48,672 bases of DNA from NCBI GenBank assembly GCA_017403265.1, contig JAFQOJ010000024.1:1-48672 (forward strand). The letters are read 5' to 3'. The notes under the pieces were generated by a model. It searched no databases. It saw only the letters and a program-made list of their open reading frames with translations, and was not told where the DNA came from. This document shows positions 27,772 through 35,535 of this stretch, piece by piece; within the stretch, counting starts at the first letter, position 1; each line of letters opens with the position of its first letter. The stretch comes from Clostridia bacterium (lineage in GTDB: Bacteria; Bacillota; Clostridia; Oscillospirales; Acutalibacteraceae). A program made the position numbers and the translations under genes.

Positions 27772-28311
27772 ATGAAATTAAAGCCGATAGAAAAAAATCA
27801 ACTTATCCCATTTATTTTAGCGGTATTTGGCTCTCTTTTAATGATAATTACTTTATTTTTGCCTTTTTCTACCGCTACTGAGGATTTTAAAGCAGAGATA
27901 AACAAAAACCCAGAGTATGTAATATATGAAGATATAGACCTAAAAGCAAAAGATGTTGTTAATCGCTCTATGGTTGACTATGCACAGGTTTACAGCACTA
28001 TGACAAGCCGCCTTTTTGCCGGCAACGAAGGTGTTATATATGTAGGAATAGTTGGTGCCATAGGCATTTTTGCGCTAATCGGACTTATATCTGCCCTATT
28101 TAGAAAAGCAACACCCACAATTATTTTTACAATTCTTTCGTTTTTTGTTTTTGCATTTTTAGGCTTTGATTTTTACCACCGCGGCGAAATCCCAAGTGAA
28201 AGCTACAACTGGGGATTTGGTTATTACATATTCTATGTTGCTACCGTTATTACCGTAATCGGTGCAATATGGTTGTTTGCGATGAAACATAAAAATAAAA
28301 CACACGAATAA
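27772..28311 (+). CDS. Small membrane protein, unrecognised
   Basis: 179 residues, family not recognised. Hydrophobic segments at about 12-33, 87-108, 114-131 and 152-169 indicate four membrane helices. A 50-residue polar loop after the first (EDFKAEINKNPEYVIYEDID) is probably extracytoplasmic. The tail is short and basic (MKHKNKTHE). Start context: TTGG AGTG 9 bases before the ATG. It is divergent from the ABC exporter, so a shared role in transport is possible but unproven. Its stop codon coincides with the left end of the TGAAAT repeat element. Confidence 0.65.
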   Translation: MKLKPIEKNQLIPFILAVFGSLLMIITLFLPFSTATEDFKAEINKNPEYVIYEDIDLKAKDVVNRSMVDYAQVYSTMTSRLFAGNEGVIYVGIVGAIGIFALIGLISALFRKATPTIIFTILSFFVFAFLGFDFYHRGEIPSESYNWGFGYYIFYVATVITVIGAIWLFAMKHKNKTHE

Positions 28312-28488
28312 TGAAATCGTTTCGATTACGCTCACGGTGAAATAATTTACTCCGTAAATTGTGAAATTTGTTGCTTACGCATCAAGTGAAATAAAATTCG
28401 CCTCTTAACATTTGCGAAGCAAATATTTCATACTCGACAGTGTATTTCACAGCGAAGCTATTTAACTCGCCTTAAGGCGAATTTCATT
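28310..28488. repeat. MITE-like element built of TGAAAT-spaced palindromes
   Basis: 179 bases bounded by near-inverted termini (AATGAAAT-CG left, CGAATTTCATT right). Inside, TGAAAT or its reverse ATTTCA recurs about every 24 bases. It separates short palindromes: AATTTAC-TCC-GTAAATT, ATTTGC-GAA-GCAAAT and CGCC-TTAA-GGCG. It has no coding capacity of note. It begins on the stop codon of the 27772 gene. The form suggests a non-autonomous mobile or REP-type repeat; only one copy is in this window. Confidence 0.65.
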
Positions 28489-28520
28489 GAAAAAAGCAAG
28501 TCTTATGACTTGCTTTTTTC
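28489..28520. terminator. Bidirectional hairpin terminator
   Basis: AAAAAAGCAAGTC-TTAT-GACTTGCTTTTTT: a perfect stem with A/T runs on both sides, between the TGAAAT element and the tRNA-end repeat. Confidence 0.8.
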
Positions 28521-28673
28521 TTGGCTGGGGTGGCAGGATTCGCCGTCTGCTTCGCATACTGTTCCGTTTGTCGACCCAATGCTACGCATTCGGTACCCGA
28601 CTGCACGCTCTTCCCTAAAAACAGTCCACCGGACTGTTTTTTAACGCTTCAGACCTTCTCAGGTTCGAATCCT
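28521..28673. repeat. tRNA-Gln 3'-end duplicate followed by a tRNA-bounded repeat module
   Basis: The first 22 bases (28521-28542) are identical to 28725-28746, the 3' end of tRNA-Gln including CCA and half of the T-arm. After that the sequence departs from the tRNA for about 120 bases and ends in AGGTTCGAATCCT (28661-28673), a T-arm sequence in the opposite orientation. AGGATTCG (28535-28542) and CGAATCCT (28666-28673) are thus inverted termini. Inside lies a perfect hairpin AACAGTCC-ACC-GGACTGTT at 28617-28642. It looks like a small element using tRNA T-arm sequence as its ends, or an att-type remnant. The plus-strand reading frame across it is not a gene. Confidence 0.65.
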
Positions 28674-28681
28674 TTTTTACT

Positions 28682-28725
28682 AAATCAATTTAAAAGAGCC
28701 GACTATTTGGTCGGCTCTTTTAAAT
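28682..28725 (-). terminator. Terminator of tRNA-Gln
   Basis: A long perfect inverted repeat, AATTTAAAAGAGCCGAC with GTCGGCTCTTTTAAATT, begins immediately after the tRNA CCA end on the minus strand. Confidence 0.85.
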
Positions 28726-28800
28726 TGGCTGGGGTGGCAGGATTCGAACCTACGAATGCAGCAGTCAAAGTGCTGTGTCTTACCACTTGACGACACCCCA
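28726..28800 (-). tRNA. tRNA-Gln (anticodon TTG)
   Basis: A 75-base gene with encoded CCA. Acceptor TGGGGTG pairs with CACCCCA and the discriminator is G. The D-arm is GTC/GAC, the anticodon stem CAGCA/TGCTG with loop CTTTGAC (anticodon TTG), and the T-arm GTAGG-TTCGAAT-CCTGC. All stems pair perfectly. It lies downstream of tRNA-His on the same strand, with a hairpin between them. Confidence 0.97.
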
Positions 28801-28818
28801 ATATTAAGTTTTATTAGA

Positions 28819-28850
28819 TTTTACGGTACGCCTTAGCGTACCGTAAAATG
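28819..28850 (-). terminator. Hairpin between tRNA-His and tRNA-Gln
   Basis: TTTTACGGTACGC with GCGTACCGTAAAA, 4-base loop, directly after the tRNA-His CCA. There is no long T-run, so it may be a processing hairpin or weak terminator. No separate promoter is visible for tRNA-Gln, which favours co-transcription. Confidence 0.6.
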
Positions 28851-28928
28851 TGGGGTGGAAGATGGGACTCGAACCCACGGTCTCCAGTGCCACAAACTGG
28901 CGCTTTAACCAACTAAGCTACATCCACC
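28851..28928 (-). tRNA. tRNA-His (anticodon GTG)
   Basis: 78 bases including the extra G(-1) typical of tRNA-His and an encoded CCA. The anticodon stem is CCAGT/ACTGG with loop TTGTGGC (anticodon GTG); the T-arm is GTGGG-TTCGAGT-CCCAT. The acceptor stem GTGGATG against CTTCCAC has one T-T mismatch at position 6-67, otherwise normal. A consensus promoter lies just upstream. Confidence 0.96.
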
Positions 28929-28942
28929 ATAGAACAAAAACC

Positions 28943-28970
28943 ATTATACCATAATAATTTGTTTTGTCAA
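28943..28970 (-). promoter_or_regulatory. Promoter of the tRNA-His/tRNA-Gln unit
   Basis: TTGACA (28970-28965), a 16-base spacer and TATAAT (28948-28943) on the minus strand, starting transcription a few bases before tRNA-His. Confidence 0.88.
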
Positions 28971-28998
28971 CAAAAATTTTAGAAAATTTGGAGAAAAG

Positions 28999-29030
28999 TT
29001 TTAACGGACGGTTTTTACCGCCCGTTAAAT
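28999..29030 (-). terminator. Terminator after the aminotransferase
   Basis: AACGGGCGG-TAAAAA-CCGTCCGTT stem (one G-T pair) followed by AAAACTTTTC, directly past the aminotransferase stop. Confidence 0.7.
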
Positions 29031-29032
29031 TG

Positions 29033-30202
29033 TTATATTTCCTTTAAAAACTCTTCAATTCTGCTAAGCGCTTCTTTTATATGCTCTACCGAATAGCAAT
29101 AAGATGCGCGAACAAAGCCTTCTCCACTCTCGCCAAATGCAGTACCGGGAACAACAGCAACTTTTTTTGAGTGCAATAGCTTTTCGCAAAATTCGTCACT
29201 GCTCATTCCTGTGGATTTAATTGACGGAAAGGCATAAAACGCACCCTTAGGCTCGCGGCAGGTAAGTCCAATCTTATTAAAGCCTGAAACTATCATACGC
29301 CTACGCATATCGTACTGCTTTAGCATATACTGTACATCCTCGTCACAGTTTTTTAGCGCCTCAATAGCCGCGTACTGACTTGTTGTAGGTGAAGACATTA
29401 TCGCATATTGGTGTATTTTAACAATTTCATCCATAACAGGCTTTGGTCCGCAAGCATAGCCTAAGCGCCAGCCCGTCATAGAAAATGCCTTAGAGAAGCC
29501 GTTTACAGTGATTGTGCGTTCCCACATTCCTGGGATTGAAGCGGGTGAAATATGCGATTTACCCGAAAAAGTAAGCTCGGCATATATTTCGTCCGAAATC
29601 ACCATAATATTTGTATCTTTTAAAACCTTTGCTATAGTTACAAGGTCATGCTCCTCCATTATGGCGCCTGTAGGGTTAGAGGGATATGGCAAAATAACTG
29701 CCTTAGTTTTATCGGTAATGGCAGATTTTAATTCTTCTGCCGTAAGCTTAAAATCGTTTTCTGCCTTAGTATTAATTATTACCGGAACTCCGCCTGTAAT
29801 AGCGGTTATAGGCTCATAACAAACATAACTTGGTTGTGGAATAATAACCTCATCCCCAACACCAATTAAAGCGCGCAAAGCTAAATCTATAGCTTCACTT
29901 CCGCCTACCGTTACTAAAATTTCGTCCTTTGGGTCATAATTAATATTGAACTTACGATTTAGATAATTAGAAATCTCTTCTCTTAGTTCAACTAAGCCCC
30001 AATTAGAAGTATACTTTGTTTTTCCGCGTTGTAATGATTCAATACCTGCTTTTCTTATTACCCAAGGGGTTTGAAAATCAGGTTCACCAACACCCAAAGA
30101 AATTACATCCTTCATAGTAGCGGCAACATCAAAAAACTTACGTATACCCGATGGTTTAATATCGGTTACGGTTTTATTTAATACCTTGCCGTAATCTATC
30201 AT
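29033..30202 (-). CDS. Class I/II PLP-dependent aminotransferase
   Basis: A 389-residue fold-type I aminotransferase. Visible: GVGEPDFQTPWVIR near residue 38, TVGGSEAIDLALRAL, YPSNPTGA, VISDEIYAEL, the PLP lysine in NGFSKAFSMTGWRLGY, and RASYCYSVEHI with the substrate-carboxylate arginine. It resembles aspartate/aromatic or PatA-type enzymes; the amino acid substrate cannot be fixed. Its start overlaps the stop of an Lrp/AsnC regulator by 4 bases, so the two are one transcription unit, which fits an amino-acid-responsive role. Confidence 0.92.
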   Translation of the reverse strand: MIDYGKVLNKTVTDIKPSGIRKFFDVAATMKDVISLGVGEPDFQTPWVIRKAGIESLQRGKTKYTSNWGLVELREEISNYLNRKFNINYDPKDEILVTVGGSEAIDLALRALIGVGDEVIIPQPSYVCYEPITAITGGVPVIINTKAENDFKLTAEELKSAITDKTKAVILPYPSNPTGAIMEEHDLVTIAKVLKDTNIMVISDEIYAELTFSGKSHISPASIPGMWERTITVNGFSKAFSMTGWRLGYACGPKPVMDEIVKIHQYAIMSSPTTSQYAAIEALKNCDEDVQYMLKQYDMRRRMIVSGFNKIGLTCREPKGAFYAFPSIKSTGMSSDEFCEKLLHSKKVAVVPGTAFGESGEGFVRASYCYSVEHIKEALSRIEEFLKEI

Positions 30203-30681
30203 AGGAAGAATTGCCCCCTATCGTCTTCATCGCCTGAAACCAGTTCAACATCCATCTCTTTATAGCGGCGCATTACAAAATGGGTTGCGGTAGAAGTTAC
30301 AGAATCAATAGTAGCAAGCTCTTTAGCAACAAACCACGCGATATCCTTTAAGGTTTTGCCCTTTACGATAAGGTTAAGGTCATAGTCGCCCGACATTAAA
30401 TAAACCGCCTCAACCTCACGGTAGCTCATAACCTTTTCGGCAACCTCTTCAAAGCCTAAGCCCGCTTTGGGAACTACATTAAGCTCAACAATAGCCGAAA
30501 CATAGGTACCGTCAATCTTTTCCCAGTCTACAACTGCTTTATATCCACGGATAATATTTTCTTTTTCAAGCTCTTCTATATACTGCTCTACTTCGCTTTG
30601 TGCTATGCCAAGCATTACAGCAATATCCTCTGCGGTATATTTTGCGTTTTTTGATAAAAGTTTTAATACTTCATATTTCAT
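30199..30681 (-). CDS. Lrp/AsnC family transcriptional regulator
   Basis: 160 residues. The N-terminal winged helix-turn-helix covers about 1-60 (YTAEDIAVMLGIAQSEVEQYIEELEKENII), followed by GYKAVVDWEKI and a C-terminal RAM ligand domain (YLMSGDYDLNLIVKG). Such proteins sense amino acids and often control their neighbour. Here that would be the overlapping aminotransferase, and probably the regulator itself. A consensus promoter (30706-30734) precedes it. Confidence 0.93.
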   Translation of the reverse strand: MKYEVLKLLSKNAKYTAEDIAVMLGIAQSEVEQYIEELEKENIIRGYKAVVDWEKIDGTYVSAIVELNVVPKAGLGFEEVAEKVMSYREVEAVYLMSGDYDLNLIVKGKTLKDIAWFVAKELATIDSVTSTATHFVMRRYKEMDVELVSGDEDDRGQFFL

Positions 30682-30705
30682 AAATAATCACCTTACCTTA
30701 TTAAA

Positions 30706-30734
30706 ATTATATTTTATAATGTATTTTATGTCAA
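30706..30734 (-). promoter_or_regulatory. Promoter of the Lrp-aminotransferase unit, -35 on upstream stop codon
   Basis: TTGACA (30734-30729), a 17-base spacer and TATAAT (30711-30706). The -35 hexamer contains the TGA stop of the upstream TIGR01440 gene. Confidence 0.85.
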
Positions 30735-31276
30735 GCAAGATTTTGGTCATAAAAAGCTCTTTCACCGCCTATATACTTAGGACGGCTTCGTGCAGCTAAA
30801 ACAGTAGCGCTACCGATTTTGTTATTACGGAGTCTTACAGGAACCGCAACCTTTTTTATATGCATGCCAATCATAGTAAAGCCTATATCAATTCCCGCGT
30901 CAGCCTTAATCTCTTCAACTGCTACAGGATTTTCAAAAGCGGCAAAGGCAGCAGTTGCAAACGAGCCGCCCGCTTTAGACTTTGGCACAACATTTACAAT
31001 ATCCAAAGTCGGTACGGCACTTTTTTCAATAATAATAGCGCGGTTTAAATGCTCACAACATTGTGCCGCTATAAAAACACCATATTCCTTCGCCGCTTTA
31101 TATATACCCGAAAATACTGCTTTTGCAGCATCAGGTGAAGATGCGGTGCCTATTTTTTCGCCCAAAACTTCACTGGTAGAACAACCTACAACCAAAATAG
31201 CGCCCTTAGTAAGCTTTGCAATTTTTATGATTTCTAAAGCTGAATTATAGCTTTCTCTTTCTAATTTTTCTAACAT
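30731..31276 (-). CDS. ywlG: TIGR01440 / UPF0340 family protein (YwlG-like)
   Basis: A 181-residue conserved Firmicutes protein of unknown function (DUF436). Recognisable segments are VVGCSTSEVLGEKIG, QCCEHLNRAI and DAGIDIGFTMIGMHIKKVAVPVR. The paired cysteine-histidine (CCEH) suggests a metal or thiol function, but none is established. The gene stands alone, with its stop codon overlapping the next promoter. Length is normal for the family. Confidence 0.9.
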   Translation of the reverse strand: MLEKLERESYNSALEIIKIAKLTKGAILVVGCSTSEVLGEKIGTASSPDAAKAVFSGIYKAAKEYGVFIAAQCCEHLNRAIIIEKSAVPTLDIVNVVPKSKAGGSFATAAFAAFENPVAVEEIKADAGIDIGFTMIGMHIKKVAVPVRLRNNKIGSATVLAARSRPKYIGGERAFYDQNLA

Positions 31277-31344
31277 TTTTATCCCTTTTTACTTTAATTT
31301 TCTATATTGTACCACATTTTTACCCAAATTAAAAGAAAAAATGC

Positions 31345-31373
31345 TTGCAAAACACAAAAAAAGATGTTATTAT
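31345..31373 (+). promoter_or_regulatory. Promoter of the pheST T-box leader
   Basis: TTGCAA (31345-31350), a 17-base spacer and TATTAT (31368-31373), just before the T-box leader. Confidence 0.75.
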
Positions 31374-31384
31374 ATTGCTTGTAA

Positions 31385-31640
31385 ATGCATTGACGAAGGA
31401 AAGTAGGGTTCTACCTCCTTTCAGAGAGTGTCCGCCTTGGCTGAAAACGGGCATAAGTGTTTTGGTTTTATCTGAAGTTCCCTTCCGAGCAGCAGTGCTG
31501 AAAACTGTAGTAGGCACTGACGGAAAACTCCGTTATCGGTTACAAGAGTGTTTGCTTTTGCAAAAATACGGGTGGTACCGCGGAGATTTTTATGCTTCGT
31601 CCTGTTTTATTGGGACGGAGTTTATTTTATTTTTTGGAGG
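31385..31640 (+). promoter_or_regulatory. T-box leader, Phe specifier (TTC)
   Basis: A tRNA-sensing leader. Stem I carries the AGAGAG motif (31423-31428) and a specifier region TCTGAAG-TTC-CC with the Phe codon at 31478-31480. The T-box proper, GGGTGGTACCGCGG, is at 31570-31583. A terminator follows (CTTCGTCC with GGGACGGAG, then T-rich). Uncharged tRNA-Phe should bind the specifier and the T-box bulge, stabilise the antiterminator and turn on pheS-pheT. Confidence 0.95.
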
Positions 31641-31646
31641 TTTTTT

Positions 31647-32666
31647 ATGAAAACACAGCTCGAAGCAATTAAAACTCAAGCAATAACTGAGCTTGAAAAC
31701 GCACAAAATGGCACGGAAATTGAAGCCTTGCGTGTAAAATACTTAGGTAAAAAGGGTGAGCTTACTGCTATACTTAAGCAGATGGGCGGTTTATCCCCTG
31801 AAGAACGCCCCATTATGGGACAGCTTGTAAACCAAGCTAAAGCCGAGCTTGAAACACTTATTGCCGAAAAGACCGAGCTTATGAAAAAAGCCGCTTTAGA
31901 GCAAAAGCTTAAGGATGAAACTATTGATATTACCCTACCTGCAAAGGAAATAAACAAAGGTAAATTACATCCGTTAAATACCGTTTTAGACGATATGATT
32001 GATATTTTCACATCTATGGGCTTTGATGTTGTAGACGGTCCTGAGGTTGAAACCGACCACTATAACTTTGAGTGCTTAAACGTACCGCAAGACCACCCTG
32101 CACGCGATATGCAGGACACCTTCTATTTAGCCGAAAATTTATTACTTAGAACCCAAACCTCTGCTGCACAAATCAGAACTATGGAAAACCGCAAGCCACC
32201 TATTCGCGTTATCTGCCCGGGCCGTGTTTTCCGTGCTGACGAGGTTGACGCAACCCACTCCCCTGTTTTCCATCAAATTGAAGGTCTTGTTGTTGACAAG
32301 GGCATTACCATGTGTGACCTTAAGGGTGTTTTGGAAGAATTCGCACACGAAATTTACGGCAAGGATACTGCCGTAAAATTCCGTCCCTCCTTCTTCCCGT
32401 TTACAGAGCCTTCAGTTGAGGTTGACGTTACCTGTTCTGAATGTGGCGGTAAAGGCTGCCGCGTATGTAAAGGTAGCGGTTGGATTGAAATATTAGGCGC
32501 AGGTATGGTGCATCCTAACGTACTTCGTAGTTGCGGTATCGACCCTGAAGAATATTCAGGCTTTGCGTTCGGTATTGGTCTTGACCGCTTAACCACCACA
32601 CGCTACAAAATAAGCGATATTCGTCTTTTATTCGAAAACGATAAACGCTTCTTAGAGCAGTTTTAG
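31647..32666 (+). CDS. pheS: Phenylalanine--tRNA ligase alpha subunit
   Basis: 339 residues, the catalytic alpha chain of the alpha2-beta2 enzyme that charges tRNA-Phe. It has an N-terminal coiled-coil tRNA-binding arm (residues 1-90), class II motif 2 near [27 protein letters not shown], and motif 3 [16 protein letters not shown]. The ATG at 31647 has GGAGG 6 bases before it; the open frame upstream is T-box leader. pheT starts 14 bases after the stop, and the two subunits should be made together. Confidence 0.97.
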   Translation: MKTQLEAIKTQAITELENAQNGTEIEALRVKYLGKKGELTAILKQMGGLSPEERPIMGQLVNQAKAELETLIAEKTELMKKAALEQKLKDETIDITLPAKEINKGKLHPLNTVLDDMIDIFTSMGFDVVDGPEVETDHYNFECLNVPQDHPARDMQDTFYLAENLLLRTQTSAAQIRTMENRKPPIRVICPGRVFRADEVDATHSPVFHQIEGLVVDKGITMCDLKGVLEEFAHEIYGKDTAVKFRPSFFPFTEPSVEVDVTCSECGGKGCRVCKGSGWIEILGAGMVHPNVLRSCGIDPEEYSGFAFGIGLDRLTTTRYKISDIRLLFENDKRFLEQF

Positions 32667-32679
32667 GAGGTTTAAATAG

Positions 32680-35070
32680 ATGAAAATTTCACTTAACACT
32701 TTAAAATACTATGTAGATATAAATGTTCCTGTTGAAGAGCTTTGCGATAAAATGGTTATGGCGGGCTTCGAGGTTGAAAGCATTGAAAAAGAGGGCGAAA
32801 ACCTACAAAATGTTGTTGTTGCCCGTATTGAAAAAATCGCTCCCCACGAAAACAGCGACCATTTACAAATTTGCCAAATGAACATTGGCAAGGATGAGCT
32901 TGTTCAAATTGTTACCGGTGCGCAAAACATTAGCGAAGGTGATTTAGTTCCTGCCGCTTTGGACGACAGTTATTTACCTAACGGTATGCACATTGTAAAG
33001 GGTAAGCTTCGCGGTGTAGAATCTAACGGTATGCTTTGCTCGGGTGAAGAACTCTGCCTTACCGAAAGTGATTATGAAGGTGCCAGCGTAAACGGTATTT
33101 TAATACTCAAGGAATCGGAAGTTATCGGTACAGATATGCGCGATGTATTAGGCCTTAACGACTATATTATCGACTTTAAGATTACCGCAAACCGTCCCGA
33201 TTGCAACTGCTTTTTAGGTGTTGCAAAGGAAATTGGTGTAGTTTTAGGCACGAAGTTTAAGGCTCCCGTTCCCGAATACAAGACTGTTGGCGGCAATATT
33301 AAAGAATATATTGATATAGAGGTTGAAAACTTTGACCTCTGCCCACGCTATATTGGTCGTGTTGTTAAAAACCTTAGAATCAAGGAAAGTCCTGTTTGGA
33401 TGCAAAAAGCTATTATGGCTTCGGGTATGCGCCCCATCAATAACATCGTTGATATTACCAACTTCGTTATGCTTGAAACGGGTCAACCTATGCATGCTTT
33501 CAACTATAACGATTTAAGCGATAAAAAAATTATAGTAAGAACTGCTAAAGAAGGCGAAACCATCACCACCTTAGATGGCAAGGATTATAATCTTAATACA
33601 GATATGCTTGTTATTGCAGACGGTCAAAAGCCATCTTGCCTTGCAGGTATTATGGGCGGTAAGGAAAGCGAAATTGAAAGCGACACCACCGATTTATTCT
33701 TAGAATCAGCTAAATTCCGCCGTGATAATGTTCGCCATACAGGACGTACATTAGGTATCCGTACCGAATCAAGCGGACGCTTTGAAAAAGGTGTTGATAT
33801 TGTCAATGTAGAATACGCTATGGAGCGTGCTTTACAATTAATTTCCGACCTCGATGCAGGCGACATCATAGATGGTGCAATTGACCGCAACAACGGTTTA
33901 CCTGAAGAAAGAATATTAAATGTTACTACCGACAGTATTATTGAGCTTTTAGGTGTAGAAATACCTAAGGAAAAAATTGTTGAAATATTAAATCTTTTAC
34001 AGTTACCCACCACTATTGACGGCAATATGCTTACAACAAAGGTACCTTCTATTCGTGATGATATTGAAGGCAGAGCCGATTTAGCCGAAGAGGTTATGCG
34101 AATTTACGGTTGCGACCATATTGTTGGTACAAAAATGAAGGGTGCCGTTGTTCGCGGTACTAAGCTACCTGAAAGAGTTAAGACCGATAAAATAAAGGCA
34201 TTAATGCTAGGCGCAGGCGCTTATGAAATTGCAACCTACTCGTTTATTGCAAGCAAGGCTATTGATACACTTTTACTAGATGAAAATGACGAGAGAAGAA
34301 ATCAAATTAAAATTATCAATCCGTTGGGTGACGAGTACTCCACAATGCGTACTCAGCTTACAACAAGCTTACTTACTGTACTTGCAACAAATATAAACAA
34401 AAAGATTGAAAGCGGTAGATTCTTTGAAATTAGTAAACGCTTTATTCCAAAGGCTCTCCCCCTTACTGAACAACCGCTTGAAATACCCACAATGTCAATT
34501 GGTATTTATGGTGATAATGAAGATTTCTTCACCTTAAAGGGCATTATTGAAGCTATCTGCAATACCTTAGGCGGTCATACACAGTATGAAAGAAGCGCCG
34601 AGCCATATCTCCACCCAGGTAGACAAGCTCTTGTAAAAGCCAATAATAAGGCATGTGCTGTTTTCGGTCAAGTACACCCTGCCGTTGCCGAAAGCTACGG
34701 TATTGACTGCCCCGTTTTCGTAGCAGAAATCAAGCTTGATGTACTTCTCGCTATTGAAAAGCGTAAAACTGTTTACAAGCCGTTACCCAAGTTCCCTGCT
34801 GTTGAGCGTGACTTTGCAGTTTTAGTTGACAAAGAAATCCCTGTAGGAACACTTGAAAGAGCAATTTCTTCGGGTGCAGGTAGACTGCTTGAGAAAATCG
34901 AATTATTTGATATTTATGAGGGTGCGCAAATCCCCGAAGGTAAAAAGAGTGTTGCATTTAGTGTATATCTCCGCTCTGCTGATAGTACCCTTACTGATAA
35001 GGAAATTGAAGAAATAAGCGGTAAGATTATCAAGAAGCTTGAAGCCGTAGGTGCCGAGCTTAGAAAATAA
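32680..35070 (+). CDS. pheT: Phenylalanine--tRNA ligase beta subunit
   Basis: 796 residues, full-length bacterial PheT. Domains in order: N-terminal tRNA-binding OB fold (about 40-155, NSDHLQICQMNIG), the B3/B4 editing region (about 215-385, WMQKAIMASGMRPINNIVDITN), B5 (about 400-470), the catalytic-like core, and the C-terminal anticodon-binding domain (about 700-795, FPAVERDFAVLVD). AGGAGG precedes the ATG. It is co-transcribed with pheS under the T-box. Confidence 0.97.
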   Translation: MKISLNTLKYYVDINVPVEELCDKMVMAGFEVESIEKEGENLQNVVVARIEKIAPHENSDHLQICQMNIGKDELVQIVTGAQNISEGDLVPAALDDSYLPNGMHIVKGKLRGVESNGMLCSGEELCLTESDYEGASVNGILILKESEVIGTDMRDVLGLNDYIIDFKITANRPDCNCFLGVAKEIGVVLGTKFKAPVPEYKTVGGNIKEYIDIEVENFDLCPRYIGRVVKNLRIKESPVWMQKAIMASGMRPINNIVDITNFVMLETGQPMHAFNYNDLSDKKIIVRTAKEGETITTLDGKDYNLNTDMLVIADGQKPSCLAGIMGGKESEIESDTTDLFLESAKFRRDNVRHTGRTLGIRTESSGRFEKGVDIVNVEYAMERALQLISDLDAGDIIDGAIDRNNGLPEERILNVTTDSIIELLGVEIPKEKIVEILNLLQLPTTIDGNMLTTKVPSIRDDIEGRADLAEEVMRIYGCDHIVGTKMKGAVVRGTKLPERVKTDKIKALMLGAGAYEIATYSFIASKAIDTLLLDENDERRNQIKIINPLGDEYSTMRTQLTTSLLTVLATNINKKIESGRFFEISKRFIPKALPLTEQPLEIPTMSIGIYGDNEDFFTLKGIIEAICNTLGGHTQYERSAEPYLHPGRQALVKANNKACAVFGQVHPAVAESYGIDCPVFVAEIKLDVLLAIEKRKTVYKPLPKFPAVERDFAVLVDKEIPVGTLERAISSGAGRLLEKIELFDIYEGAQIPEGKKSVAFSVYLRSADSTLTDKEIEEISGKIIKKLEAVGAELRK

Positions 35071-35134
35071 TGCTTGAATTTTTGAAAGATTTGTTATAAT
35101 ATAAACATATAATAGTTTAAAAGAGGTGTTATTT

Positions 35135-35380
35135 ATGAATGATAAGACTATGACCTTTTCGGTAGGTGACCAAACCGAGCAACAAATTCGTATGATTTTA
35201 GTAAGCGTTTATGATGCTTTAAAGGAAAAGGGCTACAATCCAATAAATCAGCTTGTAGGTTATATACTGTCCGAAGACCCGACATATATTACCACACATA
35301 ATAATGCCCGAAACCTTATTCGTAAAATCGACCGCGATACACTCTTACAGTCGCTTGTAAAGTATTATATTTCTAACTAA
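35135..35380 (+). CDS. IreB family regulatory phosphoprotein (UPF0297)
   Basis: 81 residues with the family core [31 protein letters not shown] given here only as [19 protein letters not shown] and [16 protein letters not shown]. In Enterococcus, IreB is a substrate of the Ser/Thr kinase IreK and affects cephalosporin resistance; threonines near the N-terminus (NDKTMTF) are the natural phosphosites to suspect here. The ATG at 35135 has AGAGGTG ahead. RuvX (yqgF), its usual next gene, is not adjacent, because LRR genes follow a terminator. Confidence 0.93.
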   Translation: MNDKTMTFSVGDQTEQQIRMILVSVYDALKEKGYNPINQLVGYILSEDPTYITTHNNARNLIRKIDRDTLLQSLVKYYISN

Positions 35381-35398
35381 TAGTAAAACTTCAGTTTA

Positions 35399-35432
35399 TG
35401 GCACACTTTTGAAGTGTGCCATTTTTTTATTT
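35399..35432 (+). terminator. Terminator after the IreB gene
   Basis: GGCACACTT-TTG-AAGTGTGCC perfect stem followed by ATTTTTTTA. Confidence 0.9.
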
Positions 35433-35535
35433 TTTAAAAAAATTTTATTTTTTGCAATAAAATACGGCTTAAATGCATTATTGTTATGAAAGCGGAAAAT
35501 ATAACCGTTTTAGTAAACAATAAGAGGTGTTTTTT

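Noticed and set aside
28310-28673. CRISPR array
   Set aside because: The repeated TGAAAT boxes are too short, the spacers are palindromic and there are no cas genes.
28521-28790. An 89-codon plus-strand ORF
   Set aside because: It spans the tRNA-end repeat, a terminator and tRNA-Gln in antisense; it is repeat and RNA sequence, not a gene.
31548-31646. Extension of pheS upstream of 31647
   Set aside because: It reads through the T-box antiterminator and terminator; the ATG at 31647 has its own GGAGG.
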